Below the pieces are notes generated by a model. The model made no database searches, had not been told where the DNA came from, and was given only the letters and a program-made list of their open reading frames with translations. From positions 111,927 to 175,926 of the forward strand of contig JAHLJZ010000047.1 in assembly GCA_025602915.1 (NCBI GenBank): 64,000 bases of DNA, read 5' to 3'. Both the position numbers and the translations under genes were made by a program. Within the stretch, counting starts at the first letter, position 1. Each line of letters begins with the position of its first letter. Shown in pieces: positions 23,335 to 37,300 of this stretch. The stretch comes from Paraphysoderma sedebokerense. Lineage: Eukaryota; Blastocladiomycota; Physodermatomycetes; Physodermatales; Physodermataceae.

Positions 23335-23733
23335 TGGGAATTTTGCAACATTATTATAGATACAAGTTTTGAATTAATGTGTAAAAATTAGTCATGATAA
23401 GTTAGAGGTTGATGGCTTTTATATTTTTGGTTAATGTTGCAGCTCATCTTAGCACATTCCTCCAGAAGAATCACGGCATCGTTGGAATGATAGATTTCCA
23501 TTTACTCGCATACTTGGGTCTATGTATTTTTATTAATAGATATATTATTATCGTCCGAATACGATAACTTACACTTCAATATCTCGATCGTTTCACCGCG
23601 AGCAGATGCGGATCACCTGACAAGATTTTCCAAAATAAACATCCGCACAGCAATCGACAGCAGAAATTTCGTGTATTCGGATTATTTATTGCAAATCGAA
23701 TATTCACTCTTGAATTCTTCTTATATATAAATT
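23335..23733. other. Intergenic region upstream of TRP4
   Basis: About 400 bp, AT-rich; a TATATAAAT near 23724 lies almost at the TRP4 ATG. No gene seen. Confidence 0.4.
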
Positions 23734-25030
23734 ATGACAATTATAAACAAACTCACTCCCCTGCTGAAGGCATTTATCAATTCTCCGACGGAAACCTCCC
23801 CGGCGGCCATTGGGTTAATGTTAAGGGAAATAATGTCCTCGCACGCAACGACAAACCAAATTACCGCTTTCCTAGTAGCACTGAAACTCTCCGGATTAGA
23901 TTGTAACCCTGAAGTTGTAGCAGAATGTGCGCATGTACTGCGAAGTTGTAGTCTTCATGTAGATATATCCAGTTTGAAGAGTCGAGGTATTCGGACAGTC
24001 GATATTGTCGGAACTGGCGGCGATGGGCATGATACTTTTAATGTTTCTACTACTGCAGGATTAGTAGCTGCCGGTGCAGGATGTTATGTTGCAAAGGTAT
24101 GGTTTCCAAGGAAAATTTTATTGGCCTGACGGATTCAGGTACTTGCGCCAGAGGTCCCCACTCTATATTTCATTCATTTCTAAGAACTGACCTTGACATT
24201 ATCATTTCACCATTACAGCATGGAAACAGAGCGTCCTCGTCGTCTTGCGGTTCTGCAGATATTCTAGAAGCCCTAGATATTCCGATTGCCTCTATCAGTC
24301 CGGTGTCGGTGGCCTCACTCATATCCAGCACAAATTTCTGCTTTCTGTTTGCCCAACGATACCATCCCGCCATGAAGCATGTAGCAAAGGAAAGAAAAGA
24401 ATTAGGTGTTCCTACTATTTTTAATTTATTGGGTCCTTTGAGTAATCCTGTCAAAACTGATGGTGCAGTGATTGGAGTTTTTAAGAAGGAACTGGGAATG
24501 CTGGTGGCGGAGAGTTTAAAGTTGATGGGAGTAGAAAGAGCGATCGTTGTGTGTGGGGAGGAAGGATTAGATGAGGTTAGCAATTCTCTTCATTATTCAC
24601 TATTTATTCAACTTTTTTTGTGTTTTCCTCCAATGAAATTCTCTAATCATATTTTATTACCGCAACTTAGGTATCGCCTGCCGGCCCCAGCTACGTCTGG
24701 TCACTCGAAAACTCGTCCATTACTTCATCAACGATAAATCCTATCGACGACTTTGGCATCTCCAAACTTCATCCCCTTTCTTCCGTCCGTGGCGGAGACA
24801 AAGTTCATAACGCTGAGATTCTCCGATCGCTATTACAGAACGAACTACCAAGAGACCATCCTATTTTAGACTATGTTCTAATGAATGCAGCTGTCGTTTG
24901 TGTTGTTTCTGGAATTGCGAAAGATTGGAAAGAAGGCGTAGAGGTCGCAAGGAAGAGTATTGAAAGTGGCAGTGCTTGGAAGGTCTTGCAACAGTTTAGA
25001 CAAGAGGTGATAAAATCTCAGAATCATTAG
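23734..25030 (+). CDS. TRP4: Anthranilate phosphoribosyltransferase
   Basis: Three exons (23734-24096, 24219-24575, 24671-25030) give a 359-aa protein, the usual length. It joins anthranilate to PRPP in the second step of tryptophan synthesis. Visible motifs are GTGGDGHDTFNVST (PRPP and metal loop), K-HGNR split by the first intron between K and HGNR, SSCGSADILEALD, and FNLLGPLSNP with the conserved asparagines. The C-terminal part begins VSPAGPSYVW and includes SVRGGDKVHNAEILRSLL. It is not fused to other Trp activities, as in yeast TRP4. All splice junctions keep the frame. Confidence 0.95.
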
Positions 25031-25238
25031 AATTACATATTGCCTGTTGAGCGTTTTCACCCTTCTCTGGAACTGTAAGAATATCTGTAACCGTATATTA
25101 AGCTAAATGGTTGTAATGAGACTCTAAAATTATCTATTTTATTGCCCCTGGCTTCATCTGGTTAAAGTACATGCAACTACGGTTTATATCATTTTTCATC
25201 CATTGGTTACACTACACCCCGTTAAAATACTTATACCA

Positions 25239-28200
25239 CTATTGTAAGCTTTTGGCCAGTTTATCTGCATTAGTTTTCAACAGCTTAAGTTTATTATTTG
25301 CTTCATCGATCACTCGACTTAGGGAATCGGTCCATTCAGAATGTAAATGAAGTCGGATTGGAGCGAATTTAGATTTATAATGCTAATGATAATATTGAAA
25401 CCCAGATAAAAAGTTGTAAGCCGTGATCTTTGAGATCCAACAAATGAAGCAGAAAGTCAAACCTCGTTTTTCAAGACATCTACTTGAACTTCAGCTTTCT
25501 CCACAACTTCTTCATACAAATCATATTCTAAGCTTTTTAATTTCTCATTCAATTGCTTCAGCGATTCAACAAAGGCTATCATTGTTTTCGACAGTGATGA
25601 TAAGAATTTGTGAATTGAGGGTGCAAACGGCTTCAAGTCGAACAAACGCTGAAACATTTAAACAGCTGTGAGTAATGCGCCTCGAAGCATCAATAGGGGA
25701 AGCGAAGGTGATGGTTACCTCATGTTCACAGCCATGGCTATCCTTGCAGGCATGCTTATGCGTATGACCAAGGTGCGGACATAAATGGCTGGTGATGACG
25801 GCGTAGTTGCAGCTCTAAAGTGTAATAAAACATTCAATGTAAGTTATCTGTGAAAATAAAAAAGAATTGTATAGCAAGTTTAGCAATCCAATACCCACCT
25901 CCAAAAATGAGGTCACGCGATGTAGAAACTCATAGTCTAATTGTTGATTCTTAAATTCCTGAATGGGCACCAACAGATCTATCGTCAACACAAGAAATAA
26001 AAACGATATCCATTAGTGCCGAAGAGAAGGATAGATGTTTGAATTAGTGTGGCAATAAAAGTAGACCGCAAACCATGAAAGTGTTTCTCCAATCCTTCCA
26101 ACACTCCTTTAAGAGTGTCTTTCCTTTCACTTTCATCTTTCATTTCGCCTATGGTCGCGATCAATTTACCGAGCAACACCGCAGTTCTTGCATTCGTGAT
26201 GGTCTGAGCATCTACTAAACTGTCATCCTATTCGCAACAATGTCAAGATCAAATATTCAGCATATTTCATCAATCGAAAACAAAGAGGCAGAGAGCGGGC
26301 AACCGAACAAGAGAGACTGAATAATTACCTGACCCTTGTTGTCCTGAGCGGATTTAATGGTATCTTCTAAATCTGATACAAGATTCAAAAGAGCGTCGGC
26401 TTCGGAACGGAAAATGGCATGGAGGATACGGTGACTAATGGTCATGAGTTTAAGATACGTTGTCTATAATTTTAGCATAATCGCCCCCATTTGCAAATTT
26501 CGAATAAGTAAAACTTTAAGGATGGAGATGGAACCAAAAGGTAGAGAACCGCACATTACGCTTTGGGATCGCTCGCAGCAAATTTTCCATCGAGGGAATA
26601 CATTTCGGATTATAATTTTCGATAACGTTCACATCACGGTTGTCAATTCTCTTTGCCAGCTGTTCATCTGTTTTGCGAGTCATGAATATGCCTTTCATTA
26701 ATTGAAGAAATGAAAAAAATTGCATACCAATGGTGATACCCTCTTCTTTATTAACCATCACATCGCCTTCGATTTCGTGCAAAACATTTGATACACCATC
26801 CAACGAATCATTTGACTTGAGCAACTCCCATCTCCTGGATTCAATCAAGTTCAGTAGCTTCGATATCGACAGATTGAGGCGATCATAAAATTTCAAGAAT
26901 TCTGGAATCTACGGAAATAAATCAATCAAATCCTTTCATAATCAGTGTTGACCGAAAAGAAGCTGTACTTTGGAGTATGTGCCAAACTGATAAGCAGTGA
27001 CAAACATTTCTGGTGTCTACGAATGCAGAAGTTCAATTAACTGAGAGAATTCGAATTCGAAGTATGGAAATTAGTATCTACCTCGCGAATATTGCTTCTA
27101 TAAATATCGCTTGATACCAAGATCGAACTAACGGCTAAATCGAAATGGCCAAGATTACCAGCATGTTCATTCACAAGGTGGCTAGACAAAGGCAGGAGTC
27201 AGGGAATGTCAATGAGGGTTAAAATATTGCAGGAAATACAAGAGCTGAAGTCTACCTTAGAGTATCCAATTGAATATTCTTGATATCCATTGTCGTGTAG
27301 ATGGCGTACGCTCTTTGTATGGCACCTATATCAATAACAATACAGTTAGACATAATCGAAATTTGAAGAAAGCTTTGGACAAATAATATTAAATGAGAAA
27401 GAAGGAGACGAACCAATGAGCATATACAATCTAATCAAAATCAACTTAAACTGGAAATTATATTGACTGTTCTTTAATCCTTCTTCTAAGAGTACGATGG
27501 ACTGGTATATGTACTTTTTATCGTCTGTTCCAGAGACAATTCAAATAAAATCAGCGTTGATTGTCACCGTGATTAGATAAATTAGAGGTATAGAGAATCG
27601 GACAACTTACCGCTACGTCTCCACAGTTCAACCAACCAACTGGCGCAAACACACATTAATTCGTCACCCAATTTTCTTGATTCTGTTCCATTGGGATTCT
27701 CTTTGGCCTTTTCTTCTTTCTGTGGTTTTCCTTTCCCTCCTTTTTTATTTTCCTTTGACTCTTTATTCTCTTTCGATTCAACCGTCTTGGAAGCATTGAT
27801 AGCCACACATTGTGTGTAATCATTGTACAGTCGATTAACAATCTCTATAATTTCTTTAGGAGAGAGAGTCGAAGAAGCGAGGTATCGCTCTAATTTCGCA
27901 AACGTGGAGAGAATCTGAAATTTCTTGGTGGACGAATGTGGCTTTTGCTCTCCAGATGTGGTGCTCTGGGGAAAAGCAGGCTTTGGTTAGTCAAAATGAA
28001 GATGTGATAACATGCCCGAACCCTTCGAGGATTAGGCGAAGTGAGTTCGATGACATACAGTTTCGACCCATGTTGTAATTTTCTTTAAGAACTCTGTAAC
28101 CTCGGTTCCGCTCAAAGTATCCAGATATGACATGACATCGTCGAAGCAGCACGGCTTTGATGCGAAAAGCTTTACATAATTGACAAGTAATTCCGGAATT

Positions 28201-30050
28201 TCGGTTTTAAACTCGGTTTTTGTTTTAAACTCTAAATTAGGACAAGTAAAAGGAAGATCAGGCCCAGTCATAAAAATGTTCGGTGCGGTGAACAGATAGG
28301 ACGAATCATACTTTTATTTATGATTCTTTTTTCCAATTCAATTTCTGCTAAAAACGGTCCTCGATTTTGAGGTTTCTCCAGTACTTTTTCCTTCGAAATT
28401 TGGACCTGAACAAATTGTCGCAGTGATTCGACACTTTCCAAAGTACATAGATTAGTTTAAAGCGTCGTGATACTGCTCACTATACAGGTGATGAAATCAA
28501 AAAGGATAATGGGACACCTACGATTCAAACTCCGCGTCCATAGTCATTAACATTTCAGCTGTGTCGAACAGCATCGTATAGGCAGACCAATCGTCTCGAC
28601 TATCAAAGTATCTCGTTAGTCATTTATGTCAATCATACTATACCACTATCAATTGTAGCACATCGGCGACGAAATAAAGTAGACAAGAAGAACGCACTTT
28701 ACGTCGACTCTTTCTTTACATTTTTGAATAACATCCTTTAACATGTTCTTTCTAGAATCCTTATTTTCTTGATCTCCCTGTAATGCGCATGTCATTTTCC
28801 ATTCCAACACTGTTCTCATAGTCTCATAACTATCTTGAACGCCGCATTTCTGGCCCAGATCGCTTTCCAGGATGGAGATGGCTTCGGAATATTTATTTTG
28901 AGATGTAAGTATGGTGAGGTAAAGATTCAACTCTGTACATCGCGCAAACACGAATGATGGGTTAAACGGCAAGATTTGACAAGGCTCGAAAGAATAATCG
29001 GAATAAACTCAAACCTTCAAAAACAGTAATTTTTCCTTCGCTAGCAGCTTTTTGCATCATTCTTTCGGCTAAAGTTAACATAAGATTTGCCTTCTGAGGT
29101 TCAGTCTGGTCTGTAGTCTGTAATTGAATGATAACGTGAGTATTTCAATTAATGAATAATCGAAGTTTAGTATCGTGGAAGTGAAATAGCTACCTGAAGG
29201 TAGATACTCATGACACTCCAGAACAAGTAGCGATTATCTTTAAATTGCTTGTGTAATTTTAGAGCGATCTAAAGAGTATTGAGAAAAAATGTTAATCCGT
29301 GAGTTAGCGAAACACCAAATCAATAGGCATCAACGACAGTCTCTATTGGGAGGGGAATAGTTTCTTCGTACCTGTTGCTGATTCTTGAAGTCTTTAGTTC
29401 TAACCAACGACATGAAGTACGCAGCTTGAATTTCTTCATTATTGGGTCGTTTTTTAGCTGCAGTTTCATACATTTCAGCGATATCTTGATCTACAGTGAA
29501 GTAAAGCGATCAGGATCATTGACTCTCTCGAAAGCTGCAAACAAAAACGTAGCCGATAATTACAATGTCCGAACTGTCGATATACAAACATCAAAGTCTG
29601 TAGCACATGTAAATCTGCCGGCCCTGCATCTTTCAACTGCTTTGCCAATTCTAACGATTCCATCGGTTTTCCAAGTCGTTGCAGCGCAAGTGATTTTAAT
29701 GCCTGAAATCATATTCATGAATATCACACCGTATTATACTGAGCGTTGTGTAAAAGACATAAAAACGCAAATAATGTGAATTAAAATAGTACTTTAACGA
29801 TCACGTCCTGCTGTTTCTTTAAGTGTTTGTTACATAATTGGAGCGCCATCTTGGCGTTGCCGGTATCGAGGGCATCTAAATGACATAAAATTCACAAATT
29901 ACATTCGAATACGAAGTGACCAGGGTAATAAAAATATATAATGTGTTAGCCATCTAAATGGGCCGAGGACCGAGGTCAACTCCAATCGCGGGTTAAAGGT
30001 GCCTATTTACCATAAATGGATTGGAGTCTTCGATTTGAAGAGTCCGACAT
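25239..30050 (-). CDS. NAA25: N-terminal acetyltransferase B auxiliary subunit (NAA25/Mdm20)
   Basis: A gene of many small exons, about 4.8 kb. Exon 1 (30011-30050) encodes MSDSSNRRLQSIY; the next gives ALDTGNAKMALQLCNKHLKKQQDVIVK and is followed by MESLELAKQLKDAGPADLHVLQTLMFVYRQF, matching the opening TPR repeats of NAA25. Further on are an ALYKYSEAISILESDLG-like repeat, a lysine-rich insertion (about 27700-27790), IQLDTLRHLV and IPEFLKFYDRLN, and a helical tail ending KTNADKLAKSLQ. NAA25 anchors the catalytic NAA20 to ribosomes and acetylates Met-Asp/Glu/Asn/Gln starts (family knowledge). The lysine-rich segment is unlike the rest and may be a disordered loop. Exon count is approximate. Confidence 0.85.
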
Positions 30051-30542
30051 TGTGACACAGTTTTATATAGGAAATTTGTAAATTGCAGATAATCAAAAGT
30101 GGACTTCAAGATAGTTGTAATTAACGGTGATGGAATTCTCTCAATGTCAAATCTGACTTGTTTGTTTACAAGGGAATTGGCGCCTGTCAACAAACTTCAA
30201 GCGACCGTATTATTCGGAGAATGAAGATCAGGAAGCGAGTGGTATTAATCAGACACTTTTTTAATTCAAGAAATGAAGATTTCGAGATGAAAAAATTGGT
30301 ATTGATCATTACAGTCAATTTTGTGCTCATGATATGCAAATTTAGCATATTCCTGCCAATTGCCGCGAGAACTCAAACCGAATGTAGAGTATCTGTGTCC
30401 TTCATATTGATTGATAAATCTCAACAGACATATCGTCAAATTGAATCTGTAAACTACGGTCACAACCAAATAAAACTACTAAACTTCCATTAGCGTACCA
30501 ATAATTTGAAAGAAACACTGCAATCTTAGATTAACTGTCTTA

Positions 30543-31420
30543 TTAACTGTCTGAATTCCTTATGGTTGCATAGTCTTCACTTTTCACCAATCCTCTCAAA
30601 TCCTCATCGAAGGGTCTAACAACAGCAACCCAACCTTCCGTCAGTGTCCTTGTTGTCAACTTTTCTGGATTCTTCACCAAATCTTCATTCACCTCCAATA
30701 AATGGCCCTTCACACAAGATCGTATTTTAAATTCCATTCCATCTGAACACTTGATAATCCCTATATCCGTGTACGGCAGTACTGTCACTGCATTCTTTTT
30801 CCGTTTTCCGGAAACAGTAGAATTGGTATGAATCAGGGATTGCGATATCGTTATACTTGTGATGGTCGGTGGGCTTGAAGATTCATCCGAAGAGTCAGAA
30901 GACGACGAAAGATGAGCAAAGAGACGATGGGATGGATGTAGTCCTATGACGCAAAGTCTAAAAATACGACGAATGAAAAAAAGTCAGCACACCGTGATCA
31001 AAGTGGAACTTCACAAACCGTCCAGAAGAAATATGGGCGGGAAGTGTGTAGACAAATTACTGACTTGTTTGGACATTGATGCACATATTGGTCTTCACAT
31101 AAATCATCACCTTCTTTTGACTTAGCTGCACATAGATGTAGAGAGCAAATAGAAATAATAATTAAAAAAAAAAACGAAGTGTAAGCCAGCTGATAGAAGT
31201 TCTTAATATGATTGCATTACTCATCTCCGTTATGCAAATACCGATCCAATAACTCTTTTTAAATCCCCAATGTACAATAAAGACACATACGAACAAAATA
31301 CCGCCTGGTAAAGTATTTGTCCAAATGCGGTAAAGAAGGATCAGTAGACCATGAGGAAATATGAGATTGAAAATGAGCAATGTCGTATATCGGAAGGACA
31401 TGAGTGTATGTAGACGTCAT
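30543..31420 (-). CDS. ABITRAM: ABITRAM/FAM206 family protein (Simiate)
   Basis: The ATG at 31420 begins an exon ending in HLDKYFTRRYFV, like the YFTRWY start of animal ABITRAM. The next exon gives PKSKEGDDLCEDQYVHQCPN, then LCVIGLHPSHRL, a serine-rich stretch, VSGKRKKNA, IIKCSDGMEFKIRSCVKGHLLEVNEDL and LTEGWVAVVRPFDED. The order and motifs match the single conserved domain, which resembles a glycine-cleavage H/lipoyl-like fold. Its role in animals is in actin-linked transcription and neurite growth; in fungi it is not characterised to my knowledge. The short exon 1 ends at a GTATGT donor and joins in frame. Confidence 0.82.
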
Positions 31421-31879
31421 TTTTCTTTGAATATAAATAGCAGAATATGAGGGAATGCAAAAGTATTTTCAGATTGGTCGTAGGCGAAATTTTCGAGGGA
31501 ACGACGATTGAGGCCTCCATCTGGCGAGCGCCATTGTGCCCTGCTTTATGTCTGCGGATCAGATTTTAATTGTATTCTATTGCCATTCATGAGTGGTTAA
31601 ATATGATGAGGATACTCTCCCTCTGCAAACATGTTGCTGCTTTCTGTTCTCATGCTACAAGCCCAATTGTACGGAGTGAAGCGCAAGATGTGGAAGTTAG
31701 CGAAATGCGCGATCCATTGATCCTTTCAATAACTGCATCAGTATTTAATGTTCTTTAATGCGAAACACTAGTATATGACATCTATCGAGTCGCCCACAAA
31801 GGGAGGTAAAACATATATTACTTGATATACGGATATAATCTTGCCGACAGATGCGAATCTATGAACCGACTTTAATTTC

Positions 31880-33839
31880 CTATCGTCCATGCAACCTACC
31901 CTTTCCCTTACCATTCTCATCGCCATCCACTTCCATTCCCCCCATTTCAGCACCTTCCCGCTCACAACGATTACATCTGCACTCAAATAAATAATAATCT
32001 TTCAGTATGCGTTGTCGGTTGACGTATGAGTCTTCGCCGTGATCATGATCATCACCATCTTCGCTTTCGTTGCCTTCGCTGTAATTTCGATTAAAATCGT
32101 CAACCTCGATAGACTCTACTTCAGACTGATTCGCGGAAGACGCAGACGGAAGCTCGTGGTCACTCTCGCTCTCTTCTTCGTGGTCGCAACAGTCGAAAGA
32201 GATATAGGAAATAGTGATCTGCAAATGAAACATTAGTTACCTTTTCTGACAGATTTTGAATGTTAGACAGGTTGCTAGGCTATTACCTCTTCGCCCTCTT
32301 TGACGTCTCTGATAGCCACTACCTCCAACCTGCTATTCCCATTTCCAAACCTAATTTCCGCATTTGGCTCGCAGCTATGGTTCAAACAACTATGAATCGG
32401 ATACAGGCCACTACCTTCTGCGTGCGTAAATTCTCCGCTCGTTTCTTCAATGTCTGCCCTGATGGAATCGATTTCAGATAGTGCTATGGAGAGAATATCT
32501 TTTTCCGAGTCCGGCAGTGACGTTGAGGTATTCAGGGAAAGAACGTGTCGTTCATATTGTTCAAAAGAGGAGGTGCCAACTTTACGAATCGATTGTACAA
32601 TAAATTCATTACGTATATGCCAATAGACGTAAAAAACGTTAGGTCGCCATAGCATAGGTCTAATTATGTTCCAGTTATAAGAATACTTACTTCCTTGAGC
32701 GTTCAAACAGATCAAGCAAAATAGGGATTTGAATCCTTCCATTTCAAACACTATGAAGCCATAACAAGGGTAGATATTAAAGTCAGCAACATTGAGGTGT
32801 AGATTTTACCCGAAAAATATGTGATGGAACGTACATTCCGGAACTCTTTCATCCCACAGGGCCTCCTTCACCAACATTTGCAATTTTGTAATTCTTTCTT
32901 GAAATTTTTCATCCAAAAATTTGTGCAGTATATTTAACTCCTGATTTCGATAATCTTTTTTGAAATTCGCGAACGGAGACAGCGATTCATCAATTGAAAG
33001 GCCTTTATTGAGGTTGCTGATCACTGTGGCAATAATTTTGGGAATGATCATTATGGACGCGGTTTCGGGAGGATAGTGGAACGACCTGGGTGAATTTGTT
33101 AATGAGCATTCGGAATGAAATTTGAGTTACGGTATCAGATTCACTTACTTCCACTCCTGTTCCAATAGTGACAATGGGTGATTCATTGGTGGATTATGTC
33201 CTAAACACAGGATAGAATGATATTGAACCCAAGCGGCAGATTTACACTGTTCCGAGCAATATATCTCCCGAGAACATGCTGACCAATGACGCTAGAGGTT
33301 AATTTGATTTCAGAAAACCTTCGGTGTGATTTTTAATGAGTAACTTACAATCACATGATATTCTTGGGTACACCTTCAGGTGATCTGCAGCATACAATTG
33401 TGGTTCCGAGTCGTATCCCGCTAATCGTCTAGCCATTTGAGAGGCGGTCTCCAAGGATCGAAGGCAATGTGAACAAGCTGGGAAATAATCCTATAATAGC
33501 ACCGTTAGTATTCTTATATTCAGCATATGTAATTGAATGGAAATTCAATAGGTGAGGGACCGCCATCTAGATCGATGGCAGGAGGATATTATGTCTGAGG
33601 AAAATACGGTACCTTATTGTACAAATACTGATCGCACACTATGGGATCATCTTCGAGTATGACATCTCCGCCCTTGAAATCGGCTGTAGCAATGACGCCG
33701 CGTTCTTTGTGGTCGTCGACCCTACAGGTAACAGGTCAATGGTCAGATCGACCACCAGCCACCGAGACTGAAACATTAAGACAGCATACCATGTAATCTG
33801 AATATGTTGATTGGTTAAGTTTTCAGTACCAAGTCTCAT
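31880..33839 (-). CDS. SMYD5: SMYD5-like SET/MYND lysine methyltransferase
   Basis: The ATG at 33839 leads into VDDHKERGVIATADFKGGDVILEDDPIV, the N-terminal part of the split SET domain. An MYND-like zinc cluster follows (ACSHCLRSLE and later YCSEQC...YHSILC). Then come SFHYPPETASIM, a near-signature of SMYD5, GFKSLFCLICLNAQG, EGSGLYPIHSCLNHSCEPNA (SAM site), and GEEITISYISFDCC. The post-SET cysteines (FECRCNRC) lie only after a ~60-residue acidic insertion. SMYD5 methylates histone H4K20 and ribosomal or viral substrates in animals (literature knowledge); substrate here is unknown. Exons join in frame where checked. Confidence 0.88.
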
Positions 33840-34322
33840 TTTTATTATGCCAGTGGAAGTTCTTATCTACTGGGATTATGGAATGGAGAGATGCGTGTTT
33901 AGTTTCCACTCAACAACGGGCACGTGATTAGGTATGCTGTTGGTATAGACAACCGTTATTCGGAATCATAAATGAGAGTAAATTCGTAAAAGCATTTATG
34001 ATGAAATGCAGATATTTGTCAAGTAAACTTGGAAGTTGTTTTTGGCCGATACCTTCTCTTCATTCCAATGCAATTTTGACCAGACCAATTCGTCTTTTTC
34101 CTGGTACAAATAGCGGTAATGAACCAATGACAGTAATACAATTGCAATTATAAGCAATTCGTGTCTTCATCCACATAGAGTAACATTCAGTGAGAGCATC
34201 GTAAATTCTTGGAATTCTTTGGCTCGAGTAAATTTGAACGATGGCCGGACGCCGTTCCCTCTTCGTGGACGTGATTGAAAGAGAAAAGGCATCGTTCGTC
34301 CTTCTCATCTTAACACACATTC
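33840..34322. other. Divergent intergenic region (SMYD5 / GAA1)
   Basis: 483 bp between two divergent genes, so probably a shared promoter region. It contains a palindromic CACGTG at 33921-33926. A minus-strand open frame (34060-34320) lacks support. Confidence 0.45.
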
Positions 34323-37300
34323 ATGGACGACAATCAACCCATCCGAGCAAACATAGAGACTGCATCTATCCCTGCCAAACTCCCCAAGAATGTTGCATCT
34401 GAACTATCAAGGCTGAAGCGGAGGCGATGGGCTCTTGCCTTCTTGCGAAGATTCACAACCCCTCTGAGGTATTTACCACACACATTCTCCCTCTCTCTTA
34501 CATGGAGGCTATCTTACTAATACGGAAATATAAGTCTGCTATTCTTTATCTCCGGCGTAATAGCTCTCGTCATTCTTCCGTTACCAGAATTACGTAAAGA
34601 AACCCATATATCAGAGAATGCATTACTTGCCGGTCAAGTAAGTTACTCAAAGAAACGTCCATGGGTAAATCATGAAGATTCAAATTATCTGTTGGACCTT
34701 TTGATCTTTCATTATCTCCATTTCTGTGTATTTCTAATCGCTGGATACTATGCAGAAATGAGTTTCTGAACAGACATCTGCGATTGTTTGTTGACGTGAC
34801 GGATCGTTTACAAATATCTAACTGTATCAAAATCTCTAAATTTTCTACTCAGGTTTATACTTCATACAGAGCCACTCATCATCAGTATGCGCTTGACACT
34901 GAGCGACTGGTTTCCTCTTTTCAAAATGCATCAATAGAAGACAGGTCATTCGCATATCTACTTCCTTTCCCCGCATCTGAGCTGTCTTATTCAATTTTCC
35001 TTATGAACGTCCCAAACTATTAAACAGATCAAAATACATCATTAACGAGTTCAAAAAGCTGGGTCTGGAGCCATATACCCAAAGATATACTTCATATCTT
35101 AGTTCGTCTCCTTCAAATCCAAAGCGAGGTGTGAATGTATATGGAGTTTTGCGTGCACCAAGAAGTGATGGAACCGAAGGATTAGTGCTAAGTGCAAGTT
35201 GGTGGCCTAGATGGAAAGGGAAAAGTATGCGTCTCGTATTATCTGATAAACGGAAGATTCTGTTCTAACGGTATGCCGTCCTGCGTCGACAGACATGTTC
35301 AATTCGCATGGCGTGTTATTGGCACTCTCTATGGCCAAGTTTTGGAAACGTAAGCCCCTACATCTTTGCTTTAAATTGTCTCCTGCTTGGGTACTCAATT
35401 CGGAACATATGTTGTGAATATAGGATATTCATATTGGGCAAAAGACCTCATCATTCTCATAACCGACGAAGAACCTTCTGGCTCGGAAGCGTGGCTGCAA
35501 GCGTACCATGGGGTGTACCGATCTCGACGTAATTATGAGCTTTTAATTTCGCTGTTTCAAACGCTCCAGAATTTAAAGCTAACAACCTACAAAATGCGGT
35601 ATTACTACAGGTATCCACACCGACCCTCTTCCTGCAAAAGCTGGCAATATCCAGGGCGCTGTCAATCTCAATTTCTTCACATCTCACCATTTTAATGCTT
35701 TGGGTGTGTCTTACGGTCTGTTGAACCTATCCGGCAGCGTGAATGTCGGAATTCTCGATAGCGCATCAAATTCGTTTCTGACAATGATTCCATTCCGTTA
35801 AATAGAAGGATTAAACGGTCAACTCCCGAATTTGGATATCATCAACTCTGTAGTATTCATTTCTCGCTTGGAAGGTCTCACTGTATCCCTTCATGGGGCC
35901 GACAGTTTGAAATTTGACAGTCTTAACCCGACGCCATCCTTTTTAAATGAGTGGATTGGTGATTATGTACCTAGCTTACAGAGGCTGATGGTCATGATGG
36001 CTAATATGGCCGGAGGTGTTCCCAGTGGAATGCATGGAGGCTTTAAAAAGTAACAGTTCTATTCTTCGATATTGATTTACTTGGATCTGACACTTTGTAT
36101 CATTTCTTAATTTTCAATTTGCATTCATTTCGATGATTAATGAAGATACAACATTGATGCGGTAACTCTGGTTGGGCTGAAAGTACCCAATTCATATCAT
36201 GTTCACTCAACGCAACAAATTGGGGTGTATGTTCCTATACCTTCTTTATATCTTCTCTCCCGAAAATTTTGAATACTCAATAATGATTCGATTTGATTCA
36301 ATGCATACAGTGTTCTCGAGTCAACCTTCCGCACTCTCAATAATTTAGTCGAGAGATTTCACCAATCGTATTTCTTGTACTTACTCACTGGCGTGAAACA
36401 TTTCATCAGTATAATGGGTTATATTTGGTCGGTTATATTGTTGTGTGTTTGCATGATTTTGGGCATATCCTTTTTACCTTTTATTCCTTCTTTTCTACTT
36501 CCGTTTATTCGTACGGTTGAATCTTCAACTGTGTACATGAACGAAATTTCTGGTTGTTCCCTAACTAGAGACTTACTCCCTAACTCTGTGGTGCGATACT
36601 GACGCTGCCTATTCGGATTCGACTATTTCCACGCTTGTGTCGTCCTCAACTTTCACGAAGCCGAAACGGTCGTCATCGGGATACGACTTGCCATCATCCT
36701 CATCCTTCACTTCGTCTTCGTCCAATACTAGTCCGATTAAGAATTCAAGAGCTGTTTCGAAAAACTCCAAAGAAAAGATACCAAAACCGTACACGTCCTA
36801 CCCTAGGCGAATTGCACTCCCTTTGGCCGTGCTGATTAGTTGTTTGGGAATGGGCGGGATTGTATTTGTTACTCCAGAACTGATGGAAGAGTTTAACATC
36901 AGCGGACAGGATGGAACTCCGGTACGTCAGATCATGGCTTATCTGAAACTTTTGTCTTTTATCGGTCAATCATTATCTTCTAATATAAATATTTTGTATT
37001 ATCATTCAATTTTATTTCAATATCATATGTAGATTGCGACAACGCAGCTGACTCTGTCGGTGATTTTTACAGTTGTCGCGATATTGCGGCTGATTCCCTT
37101 TCTCCGTTCATTCAACCATCAACTTTTTTATTCTTCTTCCTCGTCGTCTAACTATGCGCCTAACCCCGTCCAGATCTACCTTGAAACATCAACTTTGAAG
37201 TCATTCATTCTCTCTATCTCATCAATCATAATCCTCTCGCTGAGCACCATTAACTTCTCTCTTTCCGTAATACTATCATTTTGCGTCATACCAGTTACAT

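Noticed and set aside
34060-34320. 86-codon minus-strand frame before GAA1
   Set aside because: Lies in the probable shared promoter and shows no conserved motif.
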